Shown: positions 44,164-53,855 of the stretch, piece by piece
Layout of the letters: every line of letters starts with the position of its first letter
How positions within the stretch are numbered: the first letter of the stretch is position 1
Origin: Shinisaurus crocodilurus
Taxonomy: Eukaryota; Chordata; Lepidosauria; Squamata; Shinisauridae
Assembly: GCA_021292165.1 (NCBI GenBank)
Contig: CM037879.1
Span: forward strand, 158,937,278-159,001,277
DNA: 64,000 nucleotides
Direction of reading: 5' to 3'
The notes under the pieces: model-generated
Told to the model about the DNA's origin: nothing
Seen by the model: only the letters and a program-made list of their open reading frames with translations
The model's database searches: none
Program-made: the position numbers and the translations under genes

Positions 44164-44600
44164 CACGTCCAGGCAAGAAGGGAGAACTTCTTTCCGGCAG
44201 CACGTCCAGGCAGGGAAAGCCCCCTCTCTTTCCGGGCCCCCGGGGAGCTGCCAGTCCAAGGGCGGGCTTCAGCAGGGGCAGGCAAGCCAGGGCTTTAAAC
44301 TACCGCTTCCAGCCAGGGATGCTGGGAGCTGTAGTCCCTTAGAACAGCCTCCCCCAACACGGCGCCCTCCAGTTGGGTTTGGCCGCAGCTTCCGGGCTGC
44401 CTGGGGATGATGGGGGTCGCAGTCCCACACAGCCGAGGGGCACCAGGTCGGGGAAGGCCGGGCCAGGAGGTCCCCGAAGGCCTCGCCCTCCCTCAGCCGC
44501 CGCAGGAACGCCGCCCCGGGCCGGGACCTGAAAGGCTGCCCCCTTCCCACCGCCTGACGGAGGAGCTGCGCGAGGCTTCTACCCGGCGGCCGCAAGACGG
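44164..44600. repeat. GC-rich segment, inverted near-identical copy of 51527-51957
   Basis: 'CACGTCCAGGCAAGAAGGGA' to 'GGCGGCCGCAAGAC' matches the reverse complement of 51527-51957 with scattered differences and a few small gaps (437 vs 431 bp). It includes the snapback core 'GATGCTGGGAGCTGTAGTCC' and the 'GGGGCACCAGGTCGGGGAAG' motif of the palindromic MITE class. Long ORFs on both strands in both copies are compositional. Confidence 0.9.
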
Positions 44601-45112
44601 AGGCGGAGGGGAGGCGAGCGACTCGGGACTCAGCTCGGCTGGCCAAGTGGGCCGCTAGACGCCTCCGCACGCCCTGGGGCCGCCACGCCCGGCCTGGGCT
44701 GGAGCGCGGCTGCTGCGCCAGGCGGCACAGCAAGCAGCAGGGGCGATGCGGGCACCAACGTGGCCTCTCCTGGGGCCGCCTGCAGCCCGTCCCGCCGCTC
44801 GGGGAAGCACTGCAGCGCTCATATCTCTGGAATGCGGGCGGGGCTGGGGCCGGGTGCGGGCACGCCGGGGAGACGATGCTTCCCTCCCTCCCTCCCTTCC
44901 TCCTACCTGGAGGCCGATCCTCGGCCTCGCGTAGCACACAGCCCCTGGGCCAGCGGCGATTCGAGCAGCCGGAGAGGGGAGGAGGTGCCTTGAGGAAGGG
45001 GCGGCGGCGTCCGGTGGCGGGGGCGAGGAATCGCGGGATAGTTTTTTGCGCCCCCTTTAGCCATGCGCTCTAGGCAGCAGCCTAGTTCGCCTAGCGGTAG
45101 CGCCGGCCCTGA
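44601..45112. mobile_element. CpG-rich DNA ending in a hAT right end
   Basis: 44601-45045 is CpG-dense. On the minus strand a splice-donor-like CTCCAG|GTAGGA lies at 44907/44906. 45040-45112 is the right end of the 18388/38974 hAT family ('GCGCCCCCTTTAGCC', 'GGTAGCGCCGGCCCTG'). No matching left end or target duplication was found, so the unit may be truncated or rearranged at the 44164-44600 block. Confidence 0.55.
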
Positions 45113-45377
45113 CTTGATCCCTACCTGGACTAATGTCCAGGTCCCCACTGCATCCTCACTGCAGAAGGTAGCCCCCATTGCATGGGGACTAGATATTGCA
45201 CAATTAGCAGTGCATCAGTGGATAGGGCTAGCTATCCACTGGCATTTGCATTTCCTGAATGTTGCAGCACAGTTCTTGGCTCAAAAAAACAAAACAAAAA
45301 AACAACAACAGATAATCTAGAAACGTGTATTTGAGAGAAAACACATTTAGAAATGCATATTTTGGGGAGAAAATAGG
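45113..45377. other. No feature recognised
   Basis: Unassigned; short A-rich (CAAAAAAAC) runs near 45285. Confidence 0.4.
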
Positions 45378-45380
45378 TTA

Positions 45381-45470
45381 GGGCACAATCCTATGCATGT
45401 TTAGGCAGAAAAAAAGTCCTAAAACTCCCAGCATTCCCTAGCCAGCCATGTTGGTTAATATTAACTATGG
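45381..45470. mobile_element. PIF/Harbinger-type MITE, half copy
   Basis: TTA (45378-45380) then GGGCACAATCCTATGCATG and 'AAAAAGTCCTAAAACTCCCA'; the right arm is missing and the sequence turns into unrelated DNA. Confidence 0.7.
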
Positions 45471-45584
45471 TTTAGGGAGACAACCTAGGAACAGATACCA
45501 AGGCCTGAAGTTGGCTTGGTTCCCTAAATCATACTTACGACTAACCACAATTTGTCTAGGATTGGACAGAACAAACCACACTTA

Positions 45585-45718
45585 GGGCACAATCCTATTC
45601 ATGTTTAGATAGAAAAAAAAGTCCTAAAGCTCCAGCATTCCCCAGCCAGCCATGTTTGCTGGGGAATGCTGGGAGCTGTAGGACGTTTTTCTGTCTAAAC
45701 GTGCATAGGATTGTGCCC
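45585..45718. mobile_element. PIF/Harbinger-type MITE, complete, TTA duplication
   Basis: Left end GGGCACAATCCTA, right end TAGGATTGTGCCC (inverted); TTA at both 45582-45584 and 45719-45721. The arms fold almost completely ('GCATTCCCCAGCCAGCC' with 'GCTGGGGAATGCTGGGAG'). The three-base TTA duplication is diagnostic of PIF/Harbinger. Confidence 0.88.
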
Positions 45719-45721
45719 TTA

Positions 45722-45799
45722 GGCTACAATCCTATGTATGATTAGACAGAAAAAAGTCCTACAACTTTTTTCTGTCCAAACATGCCTAGGATTGTGCCC
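45722..45799. mobile_element. Adjacent PIF/Harbinger-type MITE sharing a TTA
   Basis: GGCTACAATCCTATG to TAGGATTGTGCCC, followed by TTA at 45800-45802. Its left TTA (45719-45721) is the right TTA of the previous copy, so two copies sit back to back. The centre is deleted down to 'AAAAAGTCCTACAACTTTTT'. Confidence 0.8.
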
Positions 45800-45802
45800 T
45801 TA

Positions 45803-48335
45803 GAAATGCGTATTTTGTGAGAAATTTAGAAATGTGTATTTTTTAGAGAAACTATATGTAATAATATGCATTTAAGTTTGTTTTTAAATGTGAATTTTCC
45901 TGCAGATTAAAACAAACAAACACATTTGCAGCTTAATGTGGAAAGAAGACAGAATGGACCTATGGGTCAACATACGCAAAAGTGATATGGACTAGAAATA
46001 TACTGATCTGTCCAGTAGCAACAGCAGCAGCATCTGAGGAAACCCTAGTTGTAGGGAGATGAGTGGGCTGGTGAAATTTCAACAAGATAATTCCCCTACC
46101 CCAGGCTAACCCTGACATGGGGGACTAGATATTGCACGATTAGCAGTGCATTGAATTAGAACTGCATTTCTAATGCATCAGGGCTAGTGCTAGTTATAAC
46201 TATAGCAAAAATAAGTAAATGTGAAGGTATTTAGAAAAAGCGTGCATTTATATTTTGCCAGCAATTAGCACATTTTCTTTTCAAATAACAGTGTTTTCCT
46301 GCAAGATTTTGGCTTTCATCATAGTATTCATATTTTTAAAAGGCACTTGGAAGTCTGGAATTTTAGTCTGGGTTTTTTGGGGAGGGGGGATGTTTCGGGA
46401 GTGTCTTTTTGTTTCCAGACCAAGCTAGAATATTTCTGTTTTTGAAAATCAAAACGACACTAAAACTGTTAAAACATGGTAGGTTTTATAATGAAATCTT
46501 TTTGGATCTGGTAGTATTATGCTGATATTTTGTGAGGTGTTTAATTGTTACATTGTTGAAATATTGTGACTTTATTTAACTTTTTTCTTAAGTTAATACC
46601 CTTAAAGGTGGCCTAGAAATATATATTTTTTAGAGAGATAGAATATGCATTTGGTAGGTTTATGAACTGTGGATTGGATCCAGAATTGTCATACTTAGAG
46701 TAGACCCATTAAAATAATTGAGACTTAAGTCTTATTGATTTCAATGCATCTACTCTAAGAATGACTAAGTCTGGATTCAACCCTGTGAGTATTGCTATTT
46801 TTGATACTATTGTTCTGTGTTTGGTTGTTGTTAGCCTCTTTAGGTGTTCCATAAAAAGGAAAAGTGGATGGAATATAATACTGAAATGCAATGCAATGCA
46901 GTGATGGGTATATACTGTATGTGGAGGAGGATTGGAAAGAGAGGTTAATGGAGTTTAAAAAAAACAAAAACAACAACAAGCAAGTTTAGGAAGCCCAATG
47001 AAAAAATGTAAAAATATTTTTTAAAACAACCTTTGGCCTCAGCCCAGAATAGGGTTGTATCCACTTGGTGTCCCTCTGTTGACAGAAAGCTCTTTCATCC
47101 AGTGAGGCTTCCATTACGGTATGGGAAGGGAGATATTTTTTGCTAATTCCTCTTCCTCTCTGTAGTCTCCAGTGCCCCCCAAATCTGCTCCCCAGGATTT
47201 GGGGGACCCTTCAGAACAGCCTGGGATGTGGCCATATTGCATAACCTGCAACAAAATGCACATATTAATGCAAATATGCAACAACTTGTACATTCTCATC
47301 TGATCTGCGTGCATGGTTTCTAATCCAGCAAGGATATATGTGCACAAAACAGGCTGCTATCCACAAATACATCTCTTTTGCTAGATTGGGAATGCTTCTC
47401 TTGAATTGAGGATGCTACTCTTTTGATTGGGGATGCTTCTCTTTTGAACACTGTTCAAAAACTGCTTAAAAAAAGAATGATGTGTTATTTTTTCTTCTTC
47501 TAAGCACACAAATGGCTTTATAACTCAGGATGTTAAAAGTTTTGTAAAATTCTACACATGTGACTAACATTTGCGTTAAGTAGCAATCGTCTTCAGTAGG
47601 AATTAGAATATTTCATATCTCAAGACATTATCTGAACTAAATCATCCTCAGGGTTTAGTTGACACATTGCCCCCTGGGAGCCCATTACTTTGACCATTCC
47701 CCCCCCCCCCATATAAACATGAGAACTTCCTGGAAAATCACACCGCTAAACTATCCTTATCAAGGGTTACCAGGCCTTGAGATATTTAAAAGTTGTTTCC
47801 GTAAACAGCTTAAAAACACACACACACATTTCAAATCTTACTGTACACAAAAGAAACATTGGGCATGATCCAATCAAAATTAACTGTAACCCTCTCTCCA
47901 GCTGATATCAATGGGACTTAAACCTGAATAACTGTAGTATGCTATACGTGTGTGTGTGTGTGTGTGTCTATTCCCCCCCCCCAAAATGTGTCATTACACA
48001 AAATATTTTTTAAAGGTTGCAGTGAGTCTGCTTGCAACTTAACTGTCCACAAACATCAAAAATGGCAGAGCTTTTGGAATTCCAAACATACTGTTTTTTA
48101 TTTTGGCTACTAGTCAACAATTCTTTGTTAGGCTGCCTTTTGCTGGTTAATAGCACAGAATGGTCAGCTAAAGGCAGCTATTATCTAGGAAATGGTTGAG
48201 AATCTCTCTCTGTTTGAATGAATGAGATACCCATCAGAGCTTGAAGAGTCGGGCACCCCACTCCTCCACGAGTTAAATGGAGGGGGCAAGTGTCGCTGTA
48301 TGTGAGAGAGTGTGAGTGGGCATGGTGGGGGGAAA
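45803..48335. other. No gene recognised
   Basis: A 2.5 kb AT-rich stretch with few recognisable repeats. 46665-46775 has the 'AGTAGACCCATT' type dispersed-repeat motif; 47949-47968 is (GT)n; poly-C runs lie near 47700 and 47975. No ORF with a domain. It may be the least disturbed single-copy DNA in the window. Confidence 0.45.
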
Positions 48336-48339
48336 GAAA

Positions 48340-48456
48340 CAGGTTTACAGGGTTGACCCCCTGAGCCATTTTGCTACCTGAGGCAAAGCCAGGGTCTGCT
48401 GCTGCCCCCCTGTGTTCTCTGCCACTACTGCCGGCACCACAAAAAGCCGCCCCAAG
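48340..48456. repeat. Fragment of a hAT-type repeat
   Basis: 'TTGACCCCCTGAGCCATTTT' and 'GCTACCTGAGGCAAAGCC' resemble the other end of the family at 11690-11960. Cut by the 48457 insertion. Confidence 0.45.
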
Positions 48457-48499
48457 CAGAGGCGTAGCGTGGGGGGTGCAGGGGGGGCCGGCCGCACCG

Positions 48500-48830
48500 G
48501 GCACAACATCTGGGGGGGCGCGCTCGCACTCGCAGCTCTCTGCCCCTGGCGGGAAAGAGGAGGAAGCGAGCCGACCAAGCGCCCCGCGTCCTCCCTCTCG
48601 TCCTCCGGGCTCGCGCCCTCGGAAACGCCAGCTGCTGCTGCCGCTGCGCGCGCACACGCGCAGCGCACACACACACCCCCTAATTGCCGCGCCGCGTCTT
48701 CCGTTTGGGCGGAGCAGCGGCAGCAACCGGGAGGCGGGCTGAGCTGCGAGGGGAGCTCCCCAACTCGCTCTCTGCTGCGGCTCCGAGCCGTCCACCGGTT
48801 CCGGAAACAAATGATTTCTACATTTCAACT
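48500..48830. promoter_or_regulatory. CpG island-like block inside the hAT unit
   Basis: Dense CpG with GC-box-like GGGCGGAG (48707), ETS-like CTTCCG, and CGCGCGCACACGCGCAGCGC near 48647. It looks like a vertebrate CpG-island promoter. The 291-, 166- and 123-codon overlapping ORFs on both strands share no domain. No clear start codon plus donor pair as at 15288; a CAG|GTAACT lies far downstream at 49291. Promoter activity is inference from composition. Confidence 0.4.
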
Positions 48831-49611
48831 GGTTTGCTTTTTCCGCAATCCCCAAGGAATGCCACCACGAGTGTCGAAGCCACTGTGCACGACCAAAGCT
48901 GAGGACTTTTAAGTTCCATTGATTTGAATGGGAGAGCTCGCGAGGACTTCTCTTTCTTCCCTGAAATCGAGGAAACTTCGAGGTGCTTTCCTTTGCTGGA
49001 TCGTGACCATTAAAAAAAATAATAAAATCGATTTCCCCTTTGGGAGAGGAAACCAAAAAAGCGGAACCTAAGAAAAGTTTCCCAGTGCAAAGATATATAA
49101 ACGTTGGCTTATATTTTGAAAATACATTGGAGAATTAAAGCTGCAGTGCAGATCAAGCATTCTCTCTTTCCTGAAGTGCAGCCTTAATCCTCACATTTAT
49201 TTTCAAAATAAAGGCCAGCGCTTTTGGGACATGGCATGAAATATATTGCAAGGAGGGGGCGTGGGAGTGCGGGACCGTCTTCCCAGACAGGTAACTCGAC
49301 CCCTGCCTGGATGATTTGAAGGGGGGGCATTTACACATAGAAATTCCCTTGGAATTTCGGAACAAAAACGGGTGGGGGGAAGGTTTAACCCCCTCTCCTG
49401 GAGCTCCGTGGTCCGGATCCGAATCAGGGCGACGCGTGCTTCTTCAAGCGCAAGTAAAACTACCACGCCTAGCTACACGAGGCGTGATTCGACGATCAGT
49501 TTGACCCTAAACGGATGGGGACACGTGAGAAGAGATTTCGTTCTGTCGGCCTGTCGAATGAAGAAGGAGCGAAAGTTCAGCACTTGGAAGTCTCACTTAT
49601 TTCAATGAATA

Positions 49612-49830
49612 CGGTGCAATCCTATACCCATTTATCTGGAAGTGATTCCCATTGGACTTAGTGGGGCTTATTTCTGAATGGACTATAGGATTGCGCTGTA
49701 AACGGGATTAAGGTCTTGTGGCGCCTTGGAGACTAACACGCAACCCTAATTACACGTTTATTCGGAAGTGAACCCCACATTATTCAACGGGGCTTACTCC
49801 CAGGTAAGCATGCATAGTAGGATCGCCACC
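49612..49830 (+). repeat. Dispersed reptile repeat with 'GGGCTTACTCCCAGGTAAG' motif
   Basis: 'GTGCAATCCTATACCCATTT', 'GTGATTCCCATTGGACTTAG' and 'GCATAGTAGGATCG' belong to a short repeat seen many times in this window (near 21300, 31100, 32320, 35720, 40600, 46670, 50145, 56570, 57486). Confidence 0.6.
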
Positions 49831-50867
49831 TTAAACGCGCTTACATGGAGCTGGATCGCTCCAATAGTTTTTAAGGACTCATTTCAGCCGATTAGTGTGG
49901 CTCCTTGAGCGCTGCCACGCTTAGAACCCCCTTAGAGGCTCACAGACTTACTTCGCAGATCCAAAGAAGGACTTGCAAAACTGAGAAAGGCAGAAAAGTT
50001 CGATCGCGAACGGCGATCCAGCGAGTTGCGCTGCGGGAGGGGTGAGGGGCGCTTTGGGTTCTGAGCAGTAGAACGAACCGAAACGTTCAGCTTGAGCTTT
50101 CTAGACTGCTCATGTTCTTTGATGCAAGGAGTTGTTTGACAATGCAATCCTATATATTTGTCTACTTGGAAGAAAGTCCCATTGAGTTCATCTGGGGCGT
50201 ACTCCCCGGAAAGTGTTATAGGATTGCAGCCTAAACGTTGAGGTAACTTAAGCAGCATTTTTCACGATTAGCATCCAAGACTGTAACGCAATATTTCTCA
50301 GCCAGTGGAACTACATACTAGTGCTAGGTGGCTAGATCAATGCAAGGAATCCGAAAAGGGTTTTATTTAATATTAACTTTAACTTTAATTGAATAAGCAT
50401 TTCCAACATCAATACAATAAAAACAAAACAGGGTAACCCTCCCTCCCCTGCAACACGCGCGATCTCCAGTCTCCTTTATGTTATTCATCCCTGTTACTCA
50501 TATTCCATTCATTTTTTTAAAAAGCTATTATTAATATAATAGTAAAGAAATAAAAATAAAAATCCGTCCCAAGCCTCTTGCCTTTTGTAACATCCTCAAA
50601 TCTACGCTGGCTGGGGCATGCTGGGAGTTGTAGGCCAAAAACATCTGGGGACCCAAGGTTGGAGAACACTGCTCTAGGCACAATTGTCTGTGTGCAAGAA
50701 ACAAAAGAACAAACAAAATGTCTTGTAGTGGGTACACAGAGGGTTTCTTTAACTAATCTAGTGGAAGAGACTCGAGTGCTAAAATCCACGGGTTAGGGGG
50801 CGCAAATTACTTGCCTTGCCCCGGGTGCTGACAACCCACGCTACGCCACTGGCCCCAAGTCTCCTCT

Positions 50868-51232
50868 AGGGTGGCTAGGTGTCCTACTTTACAGAAGACA
50901 GGCCTCTGTTTTGAAGCTGAACTCTATTTGAACGTCCAGGTCTGGTTTAAAGATAAAGAACCATCACAAGGGATAGCAGGGCAGGGTCTTGATGTTGTCC
51001 ATCAACAGTTAGCACTTAGACAACAGACTGGGGAGGCACACCACACAGGGCACCTGGTCACAGTCTTACTGACTGTAGTGAGATGAATTTCTATTGAAAT
51101 TATCGTTGTTATTTCTAAATTTGCCTCTATGCATATAAATTATGTAAATTGCATGTAAATAAATATCCTCTTTTGTCCTCTTTTTTGGGTGATGTATTTC
51201 CCGTTTTTTGGTGATGTGTAAATAGCCACTCT
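50868..51232. mobile_element. 'CCTCTTTT'-family repeat
   Basis: 'AGGGTGGCTAGGTGTCCTAC' to 'GTGTAAATAGCCACTCTG'; matches the reverse orientation of 36192-36605, including 'TTTTTTGGTGATGTG'. Confidence 0.75.
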
Positions 51233-51386
51233 GTGGTGAAGTCTCGTGAGGATTCCGCCTACATCTTGTGAGACTTGGGCAAGGCATATATAATATACTG
51301 CGTCTATTGGTAATAGCACAACTACATATAAAACAGCAAGGATGGCTCCAGACTTGAGAGAATCCTTGGCACAATGCTCTCTAAAG
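51233..51386. other. Unassigned short gap
   Basis: No feature seen. Confidence 0.4.
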
Positions 51387-51526
51387 CAGAGGTGGGCAAC
51401 TTGTGACCCTCCAGATCTTTTGGCCTACACTCCCATCAGCCTTAGCCAACATAGCCAATGGTGAGGGATTATGGGCGCCATAGGCCAAAATATCTGGAGG
51501 GTCACAAGTTGCTTGCTGCCCCTCTG
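51387..51526. mobile_element. Snapback hAT-type MITE
   Basis: CAGAGGTGGGCAACTTGTGA and the opposing TCACAAGTTGC...CCCCTCTG form the arms, with 'TGACCCTCCAGATCTTTTGG' inside. No octamer duplication; its right end abuts the 51527-51957 duplicate. Confidence 0.7.
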
Positions 51527-51957
51527 CCTTGCGGCCGCCGGGTATGAGCCTCGCAGCTTCTCCGTCGGGCGGTGGGAAGGGGCCGGCCTTTCAGGTCCCG
51601 GCCCGGGGCGGCGTTCCTGTGGCAGCCGAGGGAGGGCGAGGCCTTCGGGGACCTCCTGGCCCGGCCTTCCCCGACCTGGTGCCCCTTGGCTGTGTGGGAC
51701 TGCGACCCCCATCATCCCCAGGCAGCCCGGAAGCTGCGGCCAAACCCAACTGGAGGGCGCCGTGTTGGGGGAGGCTGTTCTAAGGGACTACAGCTCCCAG
51801 CATCCCTGGCTGGAAGCGGTAGTTTAAAGCCCTGGCTTGCCTGCCCCTGCTGAAGCCCACCCTTGGACTGGCAGCTCCCCGGGGCCCCGGAAAGAGAGGG
51901 GGCTTTCCCTGCCTGGACGTGCTGCCGGAAAGAAGTTCTCCCTTCTTGCCTGGACGT
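51527..51957. repeat. GC-rich segment, inverted near-identical copy of 44164-44600
   Basis: See 44164-44600. Both borders differ from those of its partner, so the duplicated unit is well delimited at about 0.43 kb. Confidence 0.9.
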
Positions 51958-52347
51958 GCTGCCAAACAAAGCAGGCGCCCTGCCGGGGGCTCTTGCCAAG
52001 GGAAATCCTCTGGAGCTTTGAGTCAGGAGCAGGAAAACGAAAGCAGGCGGGTCCATCTCTAATAGGGCTCCAGCGGATAATCAGGCCAAATTGTCTTGTT
52101 CCTGGGCAGGTAGATGGAGGAGATGGGCCTGTGAGAAGATGCTCAGCGTGCCTTTGCTGCCTCAGTTCACGGGGCTGAGCTGGGAGTTCAGAGCAAGGGG
52201 CAGCCTCTGAGACCTTGGGCTTCTTGTGCACCTGGTAGCTGACCATTTTGCAAATCTGGGAACAAGTGTGCTGCCTCTGTATGGGCTTCTTTGTACCCAC
52301 TGAGCTCTGTGAGACTTGCTTCCTGGTAAACATGCCATAGGACAGGC
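51958..52347. other. No gene recognised
   Basis: Unassigned, moderately GC-rich. Confidence 0.4.
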
Positions 52348-52490
52348 TCCCCCGCACCACCTGGTGCCCTCTGGGTGTGTTGGATGTCAACTCCCATCAG
52401 CCTCAGCCAGCATGGCCAATGGTTAGGAATGCTGGGACGTGGTCCAGAACATCTGAAGGGCACCAGGTTGGGGAAGGCTGCCCTGGGGTC
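52348..52490. mobile_element. Palindromic MITE
   Basis: 'CACCTGGTGCCCTCTGGGTG' opposes 'GAAGGGCACCAGGTTGGGGA'; centre 'AACTCCCATCAGCC', 'CAGCATGGCCAATGG'. Abundant family (also 38885, 52862, 54758, 60315). Confidence 0.75.
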
Positions 52491-52861
52491 TAGAGGTGAT
52501 CATTCTTAACGTGAGGGCTGATCCCCAGATGGCCCGGCCCCAAGAAAGCCTGTAAAAGGAGGCTGTGCTTCAGGTGCCTGTCCTCTGAGTTTGGCTGTTT
52601 TCCTAGCTTTGGTTGTTTCTCTCCATTGGGCTTTCTTGCTCCCATTCCTCCTCCTCCACCCGTTGGCACTGGGCCTTTGTCAGCATCCTGACCAGCAGGG
52701 TCTGGAACTGATCAGCTGTAAGCAGAATGCAAGCAAGCTCCTATGGACAGCCATCTGGGCACACATTGGCACCTGAAGGGTGGTCAAACCCTGCTGGCTG
52801 CTTGGTAGGATGATAGATGAGAGCGCTCTACCACCAGCAGTTTGGTCATGTGTGTACTTAC
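52491..52861. other. No gene recognised
   Basis: Unassigned. Confidence 0.4.
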
Positions 52862-53005
52862 AGCAGACTTCCCTAACCTAGCCCTTCAGATGGGTTGGAC
52901 TGCGGTTCCCATCATTCTCAGCCAGCATGGTGATGCTGGTTGGGAATGATGGAAGTTGCAGCCCAACCCAACTGGGGAGCACCAGGTTGGGGGAGGCTGA
53001 CGTAG
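52862..53005. mobile_element. Palindromic MITE
   Basis: 'CAGACTTCCCTAACCTAG' opposes 'ACCAGGTTGGGGGAGGCTG', with 'GGGTTGGACTGCGGTTCCCA' mirrored by 'TGGAAGTTGCAGCCCAACCC'. Confidence 0.75.
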
Positions 53006-53237
53006 GGATTTCTTTCTGTTTCGCACCAAAGTTGGAGGAGCTTTCTAAATGTGAACTTTCTATATAGTTCCAGAAGAAACTGTGTGCAGTACCAGGAGAA
53101 ACTTAGCTGTATTTAGCCTGCAGCACAGTGTTTGTAGGAGCAAATTCTCTACTCCTTCAACTTCTGCTGTATTAAGAATGAGTCCTGTGTTGAATCTGCA
53201 TTAGCACAAAAAATTTACAGCTTGCTATATCGTATGT

Positions 53238-53307
53238 GTCAAGCCTGGTTATTACTTGGATGGGAGACCTCTCCTCTAGTTTCCTGCATTGAGCAGGGGG
53301 TTGGACT
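53238..53307 (+). mobile_element. 5S rRNA-derived SINE, 3' part with CR1-like tail
   Basis: 'CAAGCCTGGTTATTACTTGG' and 'ATGGGAGACC' match the internal-promoter (C box) region of 5S rRNA. The following 'CTCCTCTAGTTTCCTGCATT' and 'GAGCAGGGGGTTGGACTCGA' match the 3' end of CR1 as seen (inverted) at 10866-10890. The 5' half is missing. A second copy lies at 63703-63835 on the minus strand. Confidence 0.8.
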
Positions 53308-53744
53308 CGAGAAAGAAGTTTTTTCAAATTAAAATTAATAAAAAATTATCTGCGTTCAACAATGTGCCAAGAAAGACTGGTTGGCTTGGCAACCATTTCA
53401 ATTGAATCTGAGTTAGCATCTTCTTTAGACATTAAAGAAATGGTTTGCCAGTTTGCCAAGAAAAAGGCAAGGAAAATGAAGTTTTAAACATTAAATGTAG
53501 TTTCTGTCACACTTCACTAGGAATTTTTCTATATAGCAAATTGGTACTACATCAACATGTTTTTTATGTATGTTTGTCAATGTTTATGTTAATAATTTTT
53601 TTAGGTTTTGCCAATTGACTTTTATTTCATAATGGGCTATAGGTCTGGAGGGAGGGAGGGCTCAAGTAGGGGGGGGTCAAGTGGGGGGGGGCGCTAAATA
53701 TCTGATCTTGCCTAGGGCACCAAACTGCCTTGCACCGGCCCTGC
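53308..53744 (+). pseudogene. hAT transposase C-terminus plus right TIR
   Basis: 53308-53487 reads ERSFFKLKLIKNYLRSTMCQ, then ERLVGLATISIESELASS and ends KKKARKMKF stop: the C-terminal dimerisation end of a hAT transposase related to, but distinct from, the one ending at 17383. 53660-53744 is the right end, inverted relative to 18388 ('CTTGCCTAGGGCACC' to 'CTTGCACCGGCCCTG'). This identifies the autonomous family behind the 18388-18998 and 38974-39135 non-autonomous elements. 5'-truncated at the SINE junction. Confidence 0.8.
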
Positions 53745-53855
53745 ATATACAAACATCCAACAGGAACAATATTGTCAAGCAGCCTCACCTTCAAAAGGAG
53801 CAGAGAGCACCCCCTGTCCCTTCTCATTGCTTGAGAACAACCTTCCACAACCTGG

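Larger units (their letters stand above)
48457..50851. mobile_element. Large non-autonomous hAT unit, 2.4 kb, perfect 8-bp target duplication, CpG-rich cargo
   Basis: TIRs CAGAGGCGTAGCGTGGG (48457) and CCCACGCTACGCCACTG (ending 50851); the octamer GCCCCAAG is exact at 48449-48456 and 50852-50859. There is no transposase. The interior begins with a CpG island-like block (48500-48830), continues with mostly unique-looking DNA, and includes dispersed-repeat fragments (about 49612-49830, 50140-50235) and a half hAT MITE (50606-50676). The older repeat flanking it seems continuous across the site. The length of unrelated interior is unusual for a MITE and suggests captured genomic DNA. Confidence 0.88.

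Noticed and set aside
44269..44937. 222-codon minus-strand ORF and its partner frames at 51471-52056
   Set aside because: Shared between the two inverted GC-rich copies at DNA level, open mainly through high GC; no domain.
48181..49056. 291-codon minus-strand ORF
   Set aside because: It crosses the border of the hAT insertion at 48457, lies in CpG-rich DNA and has no domain.
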